A DNA stretch of 64,000 nucleotides from Cherax quadricarinatus (GCF_038502225.1 NC_091346.1:9940293-10004292), one strand, 5' to 3'; positions 43,934 to 57,241 are shown, counted from the stretch's first letter. The notes: a model not told the origin generated them from the sequence alone. Translations and numbers: made by a program.

Positions 43934-44111
43934 ATAACAAAAGAAGGTACAATACCCTGACTGGAACAATACACAAATAACCCGCATATGGAAGAGAGGA
44001 GCTTACAACGACGTTTCGGTCTGACTTGGACCATTTACAGTCACACAAGGTCCAAGTCGGGCCGAAACGTCGTCGTAAGCTCCTCTCTTCTATGTGCGGG
44101 TTATATGTGTG
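43934..44111. mobile_element. palindromic insertion, second copy (imperfect)
   Basis: Arms 43,973-44,032 and 44,049-44,108 pair over ~60 bp with several mismatches around a 16-base loop. The same head 'agaaggtacaataccctgac' and arm sequence as the 43.3-kb copy. Flanks aactgtcac (43,922) and aactgtcaac (44,113) look like an eroded target duplication. Confidence 0.75.
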
Positions 44112-44383
44112 TGAACTGTCAACACCCTAAGCACCAACATCATCACACACCTGGCTAACATATGTATGTCCTCAGGTGTGCCTTAAATACCAGCTGCATT
44201 AATTACTAATTAATTAAAATGCTGAAATATCGCTCAAGTTTTTCCATGATGGAAAAAATGGAAATAAAAATTGATCTAAATCAACATTAGTTCGTTTTCA
44301 CCAATAAAAAAAATTAATAACCCTGGTAATTATTGCCTTAGCATTTTAAATGAGAGGAATGCACTTAGGTTCTTGAATGCAAT
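44112..44383. other. unassigned AT-rich spacer
   Basis: No feature recognised apart from short A/T runs. Confidence 0.35.
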
Positions 44384-44500
44384 GAAGGCAGTGCATATGT
44401 TAGTTTTATGAAGTAAAGGCAGTGCATATGTTAGTTTTATGAACTAAAGGCAGTGCATATGTTAGTTTTATGAACTAAAGGCAGTGCATATGTTAGTTTT
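44384..44500 (+). repeat. 31-bp tandem repeat, about 4 copies
   Basis: Unit 'aaggcagtgcatatgttag' + 'ttttatgaacta', starting at 44,384, 44,415, 44,446 and 44,477; almost identical copies. Confidence 0.9.
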
Positions 44501-44951
44501 CATTTATTTAGAACTTTATGTACATAATACATACTTCCAATATACCTAAACTTCACAATGTTATGAACAAACATTACAAATATGCATGAGCCTCTCAAAT
44601 TAAGCTATACACACCCGCAAGTGACTAACTATATAAATACACACAATATAAATAGCACTAAATGCAATCCTAACACAAGTCACACAACACAACATATGCC
44701 TTACCACAATAATATATAATTAATTAACATTCTACTGTAATTAATATTCTACTGTATAACTATGAAATAATTACTATCCTATTGTACAACTATGATATAC
44801 TCCTTAGTATTAAGTAGACTGTAAGTCAATAATGTTAAGTTGGCCCATAATGCCAGGCATAATAGAGGTTCTCTTTGCATTGCAGCCCACTATTGTAAAT
44901 ACAAAATCTCAATGTACTGTTTGCAAAGACATTAAATAAATAAATAAATAA

Positions 44952-44955
<4 letters not shown>
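44501..44955 (+). mobile_element. L2-like LINE 3' tail
   Basis: Ends 'ttaagttggcccataatgcc', 'gcataatagagg' and an (ataa)n tail, paralleling the 3' end of the L2-like LINE at 61,040-61,165 (ttaagcctgcccataatgct...ttaaataaataaata). No coding part remains. The tail merges into (TA)n. Confidence 0.6.

Positions 44956-45038
<83 letters not shown>
44956..45038. repeat. (TA)n microsatellite
   Basis: About 40 TA units joining the LINE tail to the MITE at 45,041. Confidence 0.95.
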
Positions 45039-45641
<603 letters not shown>

Positions 45642-46031
45642 TGTCGTGCCGAATATGTAAAACTGGTCAATTAGCAAGAACTCAGTTAAAATTAAGTCCT
45701 TTCTGAAAATTTCTCTTATACGTTTAAAGATATATTTTTTTCATTAATGTTAATGTAAAAATTTTTAATTTTACATCAAAAGAATCTTAGAAAACTTACC
45801 TAACCTTATTATAACAAGATCAATTTATTTTAGCCTAACCCAACTAAATATATTTTAAATACGTTTACAATAATTTAGTACTAAACAAACACAATCAGAT
45901 ATATTTTTTTCGTTAGGTTCAGAATGATTTTGGCGAAATTATTGCATACACAAATTTTCGCTTGTCCTATATGGCAAGATGAACGTTGCTATTTAAGCCA
46001 AGATCGCAAGTTCTGCCTATTCGGCACGACA
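45642..46031 (+). mobile_element. GTCGTGC MITE, copy 3
   Basis: 390 bp from TGTCGTGCCGAAT to ATTCGGCACGACA, perfect 13-base inverted ends. Differs from copy 2 by a modest number of substitutions. The TA-MITE-TA-MITE-TA arrangement suggests a tandem duplication or repeated insertion into TA tracts. Confidence 0.85.
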
Positions 46032-48359
<2,328 letters not shown>

Positions 48360-48364
48360 ATAGT

Positions 48365-48687
48365 ACCAAACAGGGGTCATCGATACCATGCCTAACCCTT
48401 CTAGGGTAGGGTAGGTGCCTGAGCCCGAGCCTTTAGCTCATAAGACTGTCATTCCCATTTGTCCCCTTGGGGCGGGGATGGCAGACCAGAGAGGCCTAGC
48501 TTGTGGCTAGGCCTGGGGACAGTTGGTCCCAAAGATGAGGTGGTACTTGTGCCTCCTCCCATGGGAGACTTAGGTCTCAGACACTCCCTAAAGAGGGAGC
48601 CAAGGCCGTGCCACCACTTGGAAAAGGCCCGGGCCGGGAGAATACCGGCAAATATTTAATAATAATAATAATAAATAACCAAACAGG
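48365..48687 (+). mobile_element. ~300-bp SINE-like repeat with (AAT)n tail
   Basis: Unit 48,375-48,677 between perfect 10-bp direct repeats accaaacagg (48,365-48,374 and 48,678-48,687), ending in an 'aataataataataataaata' type tail. The body has 'tgcctgagcccgagccttta' and 'ccttggggcggggatggcag'. I see no A/B boxes, so it may be a LINE-derived tail that moved by retroposition. Confidence 0.7.
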
Positions 48688-49130
48688 TAAAACTGGTCAG
48701 TTAACACGAATTAGCTAATTTAGGAAATAGCAGATGATCTGAAATACCCAAGAAAATTAATTGATAAATCCTTTAAAATTACCAGAAATACATTTTACTA
48801 TTCAACAAATGACAACCAACCTTATTCATCTAAAAAATATGTTGGTTCTCCCTTACCATGAAAACTTAGTTGATATGTCTTCTCTTAAGACTTTTAAAAT
48901 CAAAGTTGTATTTAAAAATCTTGATACAGAAAAAAAAAAACTTCTGATAAATTCCCACCGAATTGCCGTCGGATGTGTCTATAAGATTCCTTGTAAAATT
49001 TGCGATAAAGTTTATTACGGTCAAACGTAAAAGTCTTGAACTAAGATTAAAACAACATAAACAAACTTAATGCTTAGGTAGAGTATCAGTTGTGCTTCAC
49101 AGAGTCGGGTGTTGTGACACGGCTCTGTGG
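48688..49130 (+). pseudogene. Penelope-like element fragment (linker and GIY-YIG start)
   Basis: In one frame ADDLKYPRKLIDKSFKITRN, then in the next MLVLPYHENLVDMSS, VGCVYKIPCKICDKVYYGQT, then after another frameshift KSLELRLKQHKQT. The GCVYKIPC..C..VYYGQT...LELRLKQH pattern is the GIY-YIG endonuclease as found C-terminal to the RT in Penelope-like elements. The RT upstream is missing. The first ~30 bp (taaaactggtcagttaac) also resemble the MITE interior. Inactive. Confidence 0.7.
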
Positions 49131-49420
49131 TGTACTTTAATCACATAATAAAGCGCTAAACCGACCAGGGTCATGCAGCACTGCAGGGGCAGTGGTAAGG
49201 GTAGAAAAGGGCTGAAAAGGATGCTAGGGGCTATGTGTCAAACTTTGTATAGCAAAACAGTTGCTGAAAAAATAAAAAAGTGATAGCAAGTCAAAAGCAG
49301 GACCATCTGCAAGACGGGAAGATAAGGTAACAGGACGGTGGCCCCGGAGGAGAATCCTGCGAGCTCGCTGGTAAACCAGACAACCCAAGAACGTGAAGAA
49401 CTGAAATAGGGACCCGACGA

Positions 49421-49625
49421 ACAGAGGAATAGGGTGTCGTTCTATAAGATACCCACGGGGAAGAGAGGAATAGGATGTCGTTCTATAAGATACCCATGGG
49501 GAAGAGAGGAATAAAGTGTCGTTCTATAAGATACCCATGGGGAAGAGAAGAATAGAGTGTCGTTCAATAAGATACCCATGGGGAAGAGAGGAATAGGGTG
49601 TCGTTCTATAAGATACCCATGGGAA
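49421..49625. repeat. 41-bp tandem repeat inside the I-group LINE
   Basis: Five units of 'gaggaatagggtgtcgttct' + 'ataagatacccatggggaaga', where copy 1 has a single counterpart near 12,900-12,940 (aaagggtgtcgttccatgag). The expansion occurred after the two LINE copies diverged. Confidence 0.9.
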
Positions 49626-49705
49626 AGACGAGCTTGGCCGATGCGGAAATGGGAGAGCGCAGTCTCCTGGGAATGGCAACGATGGTATGAAGATGGCCAA
49701 GCGGT

Positions 49706-50171
49706 TTAATAGAGTGCAATTTGTTTTGGGGCATGTCCGACCACCGTTGTTACCAACAGCTGCGAGGAAAGGCAGAGTTGACTAAAATAATCCCTGAATG
49801 GAATACCTCTATAGGAAACCAGAGGGTCACGTACCGCTGACCGTGCAGCAACATCCGCCTGTTCATTGCCCTGCACATCAACGTGTACATGGACCCAGTA
49901 GAAAGCGACGTCTTTGTTCTTGCTAGCCACATCGCACAACCTAAGTTAAATACGAAGGACTAGTGGATTAGGGTAATCAAATTGTTTATTTGCTTGTAAA
50001 GCACTGAGGGAATCTGAAATGATCACAAATGCTGAAGGAGACGTGTATAATACAGAGAAGTGCTATGAGGATGGCATAAAAATAGGCGCTAAAAATACTA
50101 GCTAAGTCTAACAAATGACCCCGAACAACATCGTCAGGGAACACCGCTGATAACACAATTTGCTCGTCCAA
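49706..50171 (-). pseudogene. I-group LINE copy 2, RNase H
   Basis: Minus strand: VFPDDVVRGHLLDLASIF (50,140 down), then after a frameshift VAFYWVHVHVDVQGNEQADV with the GNEQAD motif. The usual PGHV reads VHVHV here, so a conserved Pro-Gly is lost. Fused by deletion to the distal endonuclease. Confidence 0.75.
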
Positions 50172-50790
50172 ATTGCCAACGGGGGCTACGAGGTTTGGAA
50201 TATGAGATTAATAGGAAAGTGAACACTGTCGTGCAAACTGGGAGAACAAACCAAGTGAAATAAAGGGCAATTGAAGAGGAACAGATAGAAAGATAACTAC
50301 AATGAGGGACTGAGTGCGATAGTCAAAATAGGTGGGAGCAACCATGTTTAAAACATGAAGAGGATGAGAAGTGAAAAGAGTCTCCAACTGATCATCACGA
50401 GTCACAGTGGGATGCTCCCCAAAAATGAGCGTTAAAATCACCTAACAACAAGATGGGCGGCTGCCGAGAAGAGATCAAGAATGCAACATGCAAAATACAG
50501 AACACACAGGAAGGGGAGAGATATAGAGAACAAACTGTATACCACCTGTGCATTATGATGCAGCTGAGAACGGATAAAGACCTGTTGAAACAGTATGCCA
50601 ACATGCGCATGAAACACACACTTATTAAAAGTTTTATCAGGAAATGGATCAGAAAAACGCAACAGCACACAGTCCGAAATGGGACAGATAACTGCTGAAC
50701 GAACCTTAGGCTCTTCTAGCCTGACAAATACTGGGGAAAACTGGGAGAGCAACACCTAGAGCTCTCCCTGATTACTCCTGATGCAACATA
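50172..50790 (-). pseudogene. I-group LINE copy 2, endonuclease remnant
   Basis: Minus strand: LLSQFSPVF and RLEEPKVRSAVICP near 50,755, then LLGDFNAHFWGASHCDS (about 50,450) with the GDFN motif, and THPTVTRDDQLETL in another frame. Frameshifts throughout. Confidence 0.7.
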
Positions 50791-51279
50791 TATTCCGTTG
50801 TAAATAAGTCATTTTTCTCAAAGACAGGTATGCTAACAATGAGAAGCGACAAAATCGACGGGCTAGTAGGGTCAGTGAAGTCAATATGAGGAGGCAGTAG
50901 AATTCGTGTAAGCAAGAAGGAATCAGAGAATGCTGTGAAGGAAAAGATTGCTGTGAGGGTTGTGAAAAATAAGAAGGGGCATAAGGAGGTTCACAAGTCT
51001 CCATTAAGGGTTTCATCTCAGCATTATGACTGGAGATAGCATCAAGTGTTTCAGCGGACAAAGAAAATGCCGATACCACGACTTCAGAAAGACATGAGGC
51101 AGAGCAAGAAGATATCGGGGAGACTGTGGAGGGAACAAAAAGGTCTGAGGCAGAGGGGAGTATGAACCTGGAGGAATGTGCCGGCTTGGACAGAAGAATC
51201 CTGTTGTGGAACAGGAGAGGGAAGGGACTGGAGGGGGACTGAGGGAGGTGTCTCGGGGATAACAGGAAAACAGGGGACT

Positions 51280-52560
51280 ACACGAGGGGCGTGAACCTCC
51301 ATCTTCGTGTGAGAGTTAGAAATGGGTTGAGAACTAGGCACCGAGGCCGAAATGAAGAAATGTTGGAGAATTCTAAGCACCGGAGGAATGCGAAGAGACT
51401 TGGGCTTAGGAGACAGGTTCAATTTTGCAGGTGATAGGCGCGAAGAAGATGCAGGTGTGCGAGGCCTTGCAGACTGAGAAATTAGCAGGTGAGAAGATAA
51501 AGAGGTAGAGGCAAGAAGAGTTAATGAGGCTGGGGTTTCAGAGGTTTAAACCACAAAAAAATTAGAGACGGGGTGACCCCGGAAGACTTATAACCAGGCG
51601 AGCTTGTAGGTGGGGGGACCGCCAAGGTTGGGGGTCTCCTAGCTACTCGAGAATAAGGGACACAAGGAAGATTCCCCTGAAGGCAGAGCCGAGAGACAGC
51701 CATACCATTAGGCTTTCGGCCTCCTTAAGACGACTGATTTCTCGTTCATTTAGACCTGATTTCGGTGGAAAAAAGAAGGATGAGGTTCATTGCAATTAAG
51801 ACAAGTGAGTGGAAGACCGCAAGATGTATCGGCATGATCCACTTCACTGCATACCGGGCACTCTGCAGGAGCTCTGCAGTATATAGTGGGGTGTCCAAAG
51901 CGCCAGCAATTTCAACACTGTTTGGGAGTAAGGACCACGATTTAAATGAACGATGGGAGTTCACGGCAGTCAAAGGTTAAGCAAGTTATGTTACTGGGAA
52001 AGCGCCTCTGCCTGTGAGTGGGCAGAACATGTGTATTCACTTTGGTACGCGGTAAAACTACGATTTCACGGCAAGAATTGAGAGTAGCATGCTTGCGGAC
52101 TGTGATAGAAATGTTATCAATGATAGTAAGATAGGGAAGATCATGAGATGGCTTTGCATTCTGAATTGTAATGATGCTTGCACTGCTTCAAGAGCCTGAA
52201 AAGATATAGTTTGGCCAATATGTCATAAAAGAGGTTTACTAAAGGACAATCAGTTGGAGATGTCGGTTGTAGGGAAAAATAATTTAATCCACTGCATACT
52301 TGTGAATGTGGTGCGCAGAGGAAGTGGGCATAGAGTAGGTTGCTTCTGGGTTGTATGAACAGACATTGAACCATTGTCAGCAAATGGTCTGTAACGTTTA
52401 GGGGTAGTTCCGTGGGCAGACCGACCTGAGGTAGGTGGGTGATCCAAAAACCGTCGCACCATATTCAGGAAGCCGAATGCATAGTTAAAGGTGTGCAAGA
52501 GGCAGAGGCACTAGAAGAAATGGGCAGAGCCTCAGCACCAACGGCAGGTACAGGGATATG
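51280..52560 (-). pseudogene. I-group LINE copy 2, ORF1 with zinc knuckles
   Basis: Minus strand at about 51,920-51,780: CWRFGHPTIYC, AECPVCSEVDHADTSC and CLNCNEPHPS, three knuckles matching copy 1 (51 residues in the same order). The flanking Ser/Pro-rich segments are frameshifted. Nucleic-acid-binding gag-like protein in functional relatives. Confidence 0.7.
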
Positions 52561-53330
52561 GGGAAAAGTCTGGAGAATGGTCCAATAACAAAGCCGGGGT
52601 CAGAACAGGATGCGGTAGCAAAAAGAGGCCTGGGAGGAGGAGGGTTATCATGGAACAAAGACTATGTTGGTGGTACTTCTTTCTTATTATTTTAGAGAAA
52701 AAAAAGAAGGAAAGAAAAAAAAAACAGTGACAGTGGAGGGACAGTCACTAGAAGGTATGAAAGGGCCGTGAGTTCCCAGTCTCATCCGAGAGGACCTCGA
52801 CACTGCAAGCAGTGCAGACGCAGCATGGAACCCGTGTCATACCCTACCCTACATGCCAGTAAACCAGCGCTCTGGGATAGCCCCTTCACATCTACAGAGC
52901 CACCTCAGCAGACAAAACAGAGGGAAGTCAGACACTTGCAACAAAGCATACCTCATTTGGCTGCTACCTTCCAGAACCGACAGGCAGCCTCTGGAGTTAC
53001 ACCCGTCACTTGCAGGACACCCAACCCCACCTCTAGGAAATCCGGGAAGGTAGCAGGGCGCCTCCAGATAATCCAGATTCCACGGCAAACTACACCACAC
53101 CCATGTAACCCCACAGAGCAGGATGATCCCAGGTACATTTCCCCCTTCCTAGAAACCGTAATGCTAGAGGGGAGGACCCCAGAGGATCCAAACTGGACGG
53201 GGAAAAGGAGGGTTGGGAGGGGTTACTGCCTCTACCTGGGTAATTAGGTTTCGGACTGAGGAAGGAGACAAAAGGATCTAATTCCTCAGACCAAGATCCT
53301 CTTCACCACGTCAAGGAGACCCCCTTGGAG

Positions 53331-53491
53331 AGGACTGTGAGGTGTAGTCTTGCCCATATGTGCCTTTCTGATGATGGTTTGTTTTTATAGCTCCCTGATA
53401 ATGTGAGAAGTCACGAAAGCGCTTGGAATGTCGCTATTTTTTCACAGTAATTGTTCTGCATATTGTGATATCACCTGCTTACTGTGATTTC

Positions 53492-53494
<3 letters not shown>
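53331..53494 (+). repeat. repeat with hammerhead-like motif
   Basis: 'ccctgataatgtgagaagtc' then 'acgaaagcgcttgg' (about 53,393-53,426) has CTGATAA, a GTG...CAC hairpin and GAAA. This is similar in layout to the 7.3- and 42.8-kb motifs but with one core base changed (CTGATGA expected). The rest is unassigned. Confidence 0.35.

Positions 53495-53583
<89 letters not shown>
53495..53583. repeat. (TA)n microsatellite
   Basis: About 44 TA units joined directly to the truncated 5' end of the RTE-like LINE. Confidence 0.95.
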
Positions 53584-53587
<4 letters not shown>

Positions 53588-54915
53588 TGCATTTATGGAT
53601 TTGGAAAAGGCGTATGACAGGGTGGATATGGGGTCAATGTGGCAGATGTTGCAAGTGTATGGTGTAGGAGGTAGGTTACTGAAAGCAGTGAAGAGTTTTT
53701 ACGAGGATAGTGAGGCTCAAGTTAGAGTATGTAGGAAAGAGGGAAATTATTTCCCAGTAAAAGTAGGCCTTAGACAAGGATGTGTGATGTCACCGTGGTT
53801 GTTTAATATATTTATAGATGGGGTTGTAAGAGAAGTAAATGCGAGGGCCTTGGCAAGAGGCGTGGAGTTAAAAGATTAAGAATCACACAAAGTGGGAGTT
53901 GTCACAGTTGCTCTTCGCTGATGACACTGTGCTCTTGGGAGATTCTGAAGAGAAGCTGCAGAGATTGGTGGATGAATTTGGAAGGGTATGCAAAAGAAGA
54001 AAATTAAAAGTGAATACAGGAAAGAGTAAGGCTATGAGGATAAAAAGATTAGGTGATGAAAGATTGGATATCAGATTGGAGGGAGAGAGTATAGAGGAGG
54101 TGAATGTATTCAGATATTTGGGAGTGGACGTGTTAGTAGATGGGTCTATGAAAGATGAGGTGAATCATAGAATTGATGAGGGGAAAAGGGTGAGTGGTGC
54201 ACTTAGGAGTCTGTGGAGACAAAGAACTTTGTCCTTGGAGGCAAAGAGGGGAATGTATGAGAGTTTAGTTTTACCAACGCTCTTATATGGGTGTGAAGCA
54301 TGGGTGATGAATGTTGCAGTGAGGAGAAGGCTGGAGGCAGTGGAGATGTCATGTCTGAGGGCAATGTGTGGTGTGAATATAATGCAGAGAATTCGTAGTT
54401 TGGAAGTTAGGAGGAGGTGCGGGATCACCAAAACTGTTGTCCAGAGGGCTGAGGAAGGGTTGTTGAGGTGGTTCGGACATGTAGAGAGAATGGAGCGAAA
54501 CAGAATGACTTCAAGAGTGTATCAGTCTGTAGTGGAAGGAAGGCGGGGTAGGGGTCGGCCTAGGAAAGGTTGGAGGGAGGGGGTAAAGGAGGTTTTGTGT
54601 GCGAGGGGCTTGGACTTCCAGCAGGCATGCGTGAGCGTGTTTGATAGGAGTGAATGGAGACAAATGGTTTTTAATATTTGACGTGCTGTTGGAGTGTGAG
54701 CAAAGTAACATTTATGAAGGGGTTCAGGGAAACCGGCAGGCCGGACTTGAGTCCTGGAGATGGGAAGTACAGTGCCTGCACTCTGAAGGAGGGGTGTTAA
54801 TGCTGCAGTTAAAAACTGTAGTGTAAAGCACCCTTCTGGCAAGACAGTGATGGAGTGAATGATGGTGAAAGTTTTTCTTTTTCGGGCCACCCTGCCTTGG
54901 TGGGAATCGGCCAGT
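53584..54915 (+). mobile_element. RTE-like LINE, 5'-truncated
   Basis: Starts inside RT at motif A next to (TA)n and runs to a 3' end 'ttggtgggaatcggccag' plus 'ttaatattaatata'. Related tails occur at 541-935 (plus) and 55,541-55,910 (minus). The clade call rests on the compact RT with the C-terminal WFGHVERM and GRGRPRKGW blocks common in RTE-type elements. Confidence 0.8.
53595..54681 (+). pseudogene. RTE-like reverse transcriptase, C-terminal two thirds
   Basis: FMDLEKAYDRVDMGSMWQML (motif A, catalytic Asp present), GLRQGCVMSPWLFNIFIDGV (motif B), then a frameshift and stop at about 53,876. It goes on with LLFADDTVLLGDSEE (motif C, both Asp present), VNTGKSKAMRIK, RYLGVDVLVDGSM, LPTLLYGCEAWVMN, LLRWFGHVERMERNR and GRGRPRKGWREGVKEVL. 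After the frameshift 260 codons stay open, so decay is slight. The endonuclease and N-terminal RT are missing; it could act only if fused or expressed from elsewhere. Confidence 0.8.
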
Positions 54916-54934
54916 GTGTTAATATTAATATAAT

Positions 54935-55456
54935 ATACCTATTTGTACTCACCTATTTGTGGTTGCAGGGGTCGAGTCCTAGCTCCTGGCCCCGCCTCTT
55001 CACCGGTTGCTACTAGGCCCTCTCTCTCCCCGCTCCATGAGCTTTATCAAACCTCGTCTTAAAACTGTGTATGGTTCCTGCCTCCACTACGTCATTTTCT
55101 AGGCTATTCCACTGCCTTACAACTCTATGACTGAAGAAATACTTCCTACTATCTCTCTGACTCATTTGTGTCTTCAACTTCCAATTGTGGCCTCTTGTTT
55201 CTGTGTCCCCTCCCTGGAACATCCTGTCCTTGTCCACCTTGTCTATTCCACGCAGTATTTTATATGTCGTTATCATGTCTCCCCTGACCCTCCTGTCCTC
55301 CAGTGTGGTCAGGCCGATTTCCCTTAATCTTTCTTCGTAGGACATTCCCCTTAGCTCTGGAACTAACCTTGTTGCAAACCTTTGTACTTTCTCTAGTTTC
55401 TTGACGTGCTTTATCAAGTGCGGGTTCCAAACAGGTGCTGCATACTCCAGTATGGG

Positions 55457-55460
<4 letters not shown>
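54935..55460 (-). pseudogene. CR1-like LINE 3' end, second family
   Basis: Minus strand: RPILEYAAPVWNPHLIKHVK, LEKVQRFATRLVPELRG, LREIGLTTLEDRRVRGDMI, FFSHRVVRQWNSLENDVVEA and FKTRFDKAHG, the typical CR1 RT C-terminus. It differs from the 7.4/27.6-kb family. It ends with 'gcaaccacaaataggtgagt' tail repeats. The truncated 5' end is fused to (CA)n, whose frame runs on into the RT. Dead fragment. Confidence 0.8.

Positions 55461-55533
<73 letters not shown>
55461..55533. repeat. (GT)n microsatellite
   Basis: About 36 GT units between the CR1-like tail and an RTE-like tail. Confidence 0.95.
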
Positions 55534-55535
<2 letters not shown>

Positions 55536-55540
55536 TTATT

Positions 55541-55910
55541 TAACACAGCCGTTTCCCACCGAGGCTGGGCTATCAAAAAAAAAATAATTAAAAAATCTCA
55601 CTTTAATTCATACATAATTTTCGCAGAGGTGCTCAATTACGACAGTTTTTTTGAATTTCCTCCAAACAGCCAATATCCCAAATCCGTCCTTTAAAGTACA
55701 TGCACTGTACTTCCAACTCCAGGATTCAAGTCCGGCTGACAGGTTTCCCTGAACCCCTTCACAAAATATTACAAAGCTCACAGTCCAACAGCTCGTCAGG
55801 TCCCCAAAAACATTAGTTTCCAGTCACTCCTAACACGCTCAGGCATAATTACTGGAAGTTCAAGCCCTTTGCACACAAAGCCTTCTTTACCCTCTCCCTC
55901 CGATCTACAT
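55541..55910 (-). mobile_element. RTE-like 3' tail, diverged subfamily
   Basis: Reverse complement reads 'gagagggtaaagaaggcttt', 'gggcttgaacttccagtaat', 'ggggttcagggaaacctgtc', 'gacttgaatcctggag' and ends 'agcctcggtgggaaacggc'. This is collinear with 54,580-54,900 but with a different 3' UTR centre. Confidence 0.75.
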
Positions 55911-56405
55911 ATATAATGGTGTTTTACTGTGTTAAGATATGTAACAGGATTAAATTGGAGGCATCTGGTTCAATATCCGGCAGCAACAGCAGCGGCCTCC
56001 AAGCTCCCTACTTTTCTCCAACAGCCAGAGCCACCAATGCTCCTATGATGACCTAGTTGCAAGCAAAACTACACTACCCAACGTAGCACCCAGAATGACC
56101 AAAGATTACAACAGTGAAACCTACAAATCAAATATCATAGAGATCAAAGGAAGGCTGCCCTCAAACCCAAACCAACACCCCGCTGCCAGCCAAATAACGT
56201 AACCCTAAGCTTTGTATAACAACAACTTCTTAACTACAACAACTCATGTAGTATTATGAGGAGTAATCTCAGAGGAAACAGCACCAAGGCCAGCAAGAAA
56301 ACACCGAAAAATTGACTACTCAACAAGTGTACCCAGGACGACGCCGGCTCAGCTACCACCCCTCTCACCACAGCCCAGGACGACACCACAACAATAGCAC
56401 AAAAC
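55911..56405. other. 5' region of the L2-like LINE, limits unclear
   Basis: C/A-rich sequence leading into ORF1; possibly the LINE 5' UTR. No start of the element can be fixed without a second copy. Confidence 0.4.
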
Positions 56406-57241
56406 ATGGCTGCCTCCACCTCTACCACCTCTCTCTTCTCCGGATTCAACCTACCAAGTAGTCTCTCAGGTATGACCAACGATCCAGATACCCTAAAGTC
56501 ATGCATCTCCATCTTAGTTATTGAAAATATAAATCTTCGAGAGACGCTAACAAAACAAGACACCAGGATGACACAACTCGAGAACAAAGTTCTCAGTCTT
56601 GAACAAAAGTTATCAACACCAGGAATGACTAACTATGGCAAGACCATCCAAACAGTCATAGATAGCCATACAGAACAAATAATCTCTCTTAATACCAAGG
56701 TTGAGGAAGCAGTAAAAGAATGGAAGAACAACTTAGATAATCAGTTCAGTGACTACTTTGCTCTCCAAGAAGATAAAACTGAGCAAGAAAAACTATCGGA
56801 CGCAGTAATATTTAACTGTCCACTTTTTCCCAGTGATATGAACCAAACAGTAAAGAAATTACTCTCCAGATCATAAAGGACCAAACAAAAGTTACAGTAC
56901 CAGAGTCAGAAATAAAGGAAGCCAGGTTACTAGGATCCCATGGTAGAAAAAGTGTTATGCTTAGATTCCACTCACATGACAGGAAAAAAGACTTAATTAT
57001 TGCATCTATTAAAGTAAAGAAAGAGGTATACATAAACGAGTCTCTCACCAAAAGACGTCAGAACCTCCTGTATAGAGTCAGAAAACTTAAGCGGGAGAAT
57101 AATGACACAATACACCAATGCTTCACACGGGATGGGAAAATTCTAGTTAGGAATACAAATGTAGGTCAACTGTACACAATCACGAACGAGAATGATCTAT
57201 CACGATTTCTCAGGGAAACTAATCTTACAGAGAATAACTAA
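56406..57241 (+). pseudogene. L2-like LINE ORF1 (coiled coil + RRM-like)
   Basis: Starts MAASTSTTSLFSGFNLP. A long coiled coil follows (about residues 38-130; ENINLRETLTKQD, QLENKVLSLEQKL). Then comes DAVIFNCPLFPSD, where a frameshift (about 56,850) intervenes, and an RRM-like/C-terminal part EARLLGSHGRKSVMLRFHSH, KRRQNLLYRVRKLKRENND, ending LSRFLRETNLTENN. The layout resembles trimeric L1-type ORF1 RNA-binding proteins. Apart from the one frameshift the ORF is open. Confidence 0.7.

Larger units (their letters stand above)
49160..53330 (-). mobile_element. I-group LINE with RNase H, copy 2 (internally deleted)
   Basis: Collinear with 12,556-18,590 in the same orientation. The sequence passes from RNase H (fpddvv region, about 50,150) directly to the distal endonuclease (about 50,165), skipping the ~2.1 kb that holds the RT in copy 1. 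The 5' end is the same 'aattcctcagaccaaga' region at 53,280. Both ORFs are broken. Confidence 0.8.

Noticed and set aside
48761..49030. Free-standing GIY-YIG nuclease gene
   Set aside because: The linker upstream and the frameshifts match a broken Penelope-like element; no complete nuclease domain is present.
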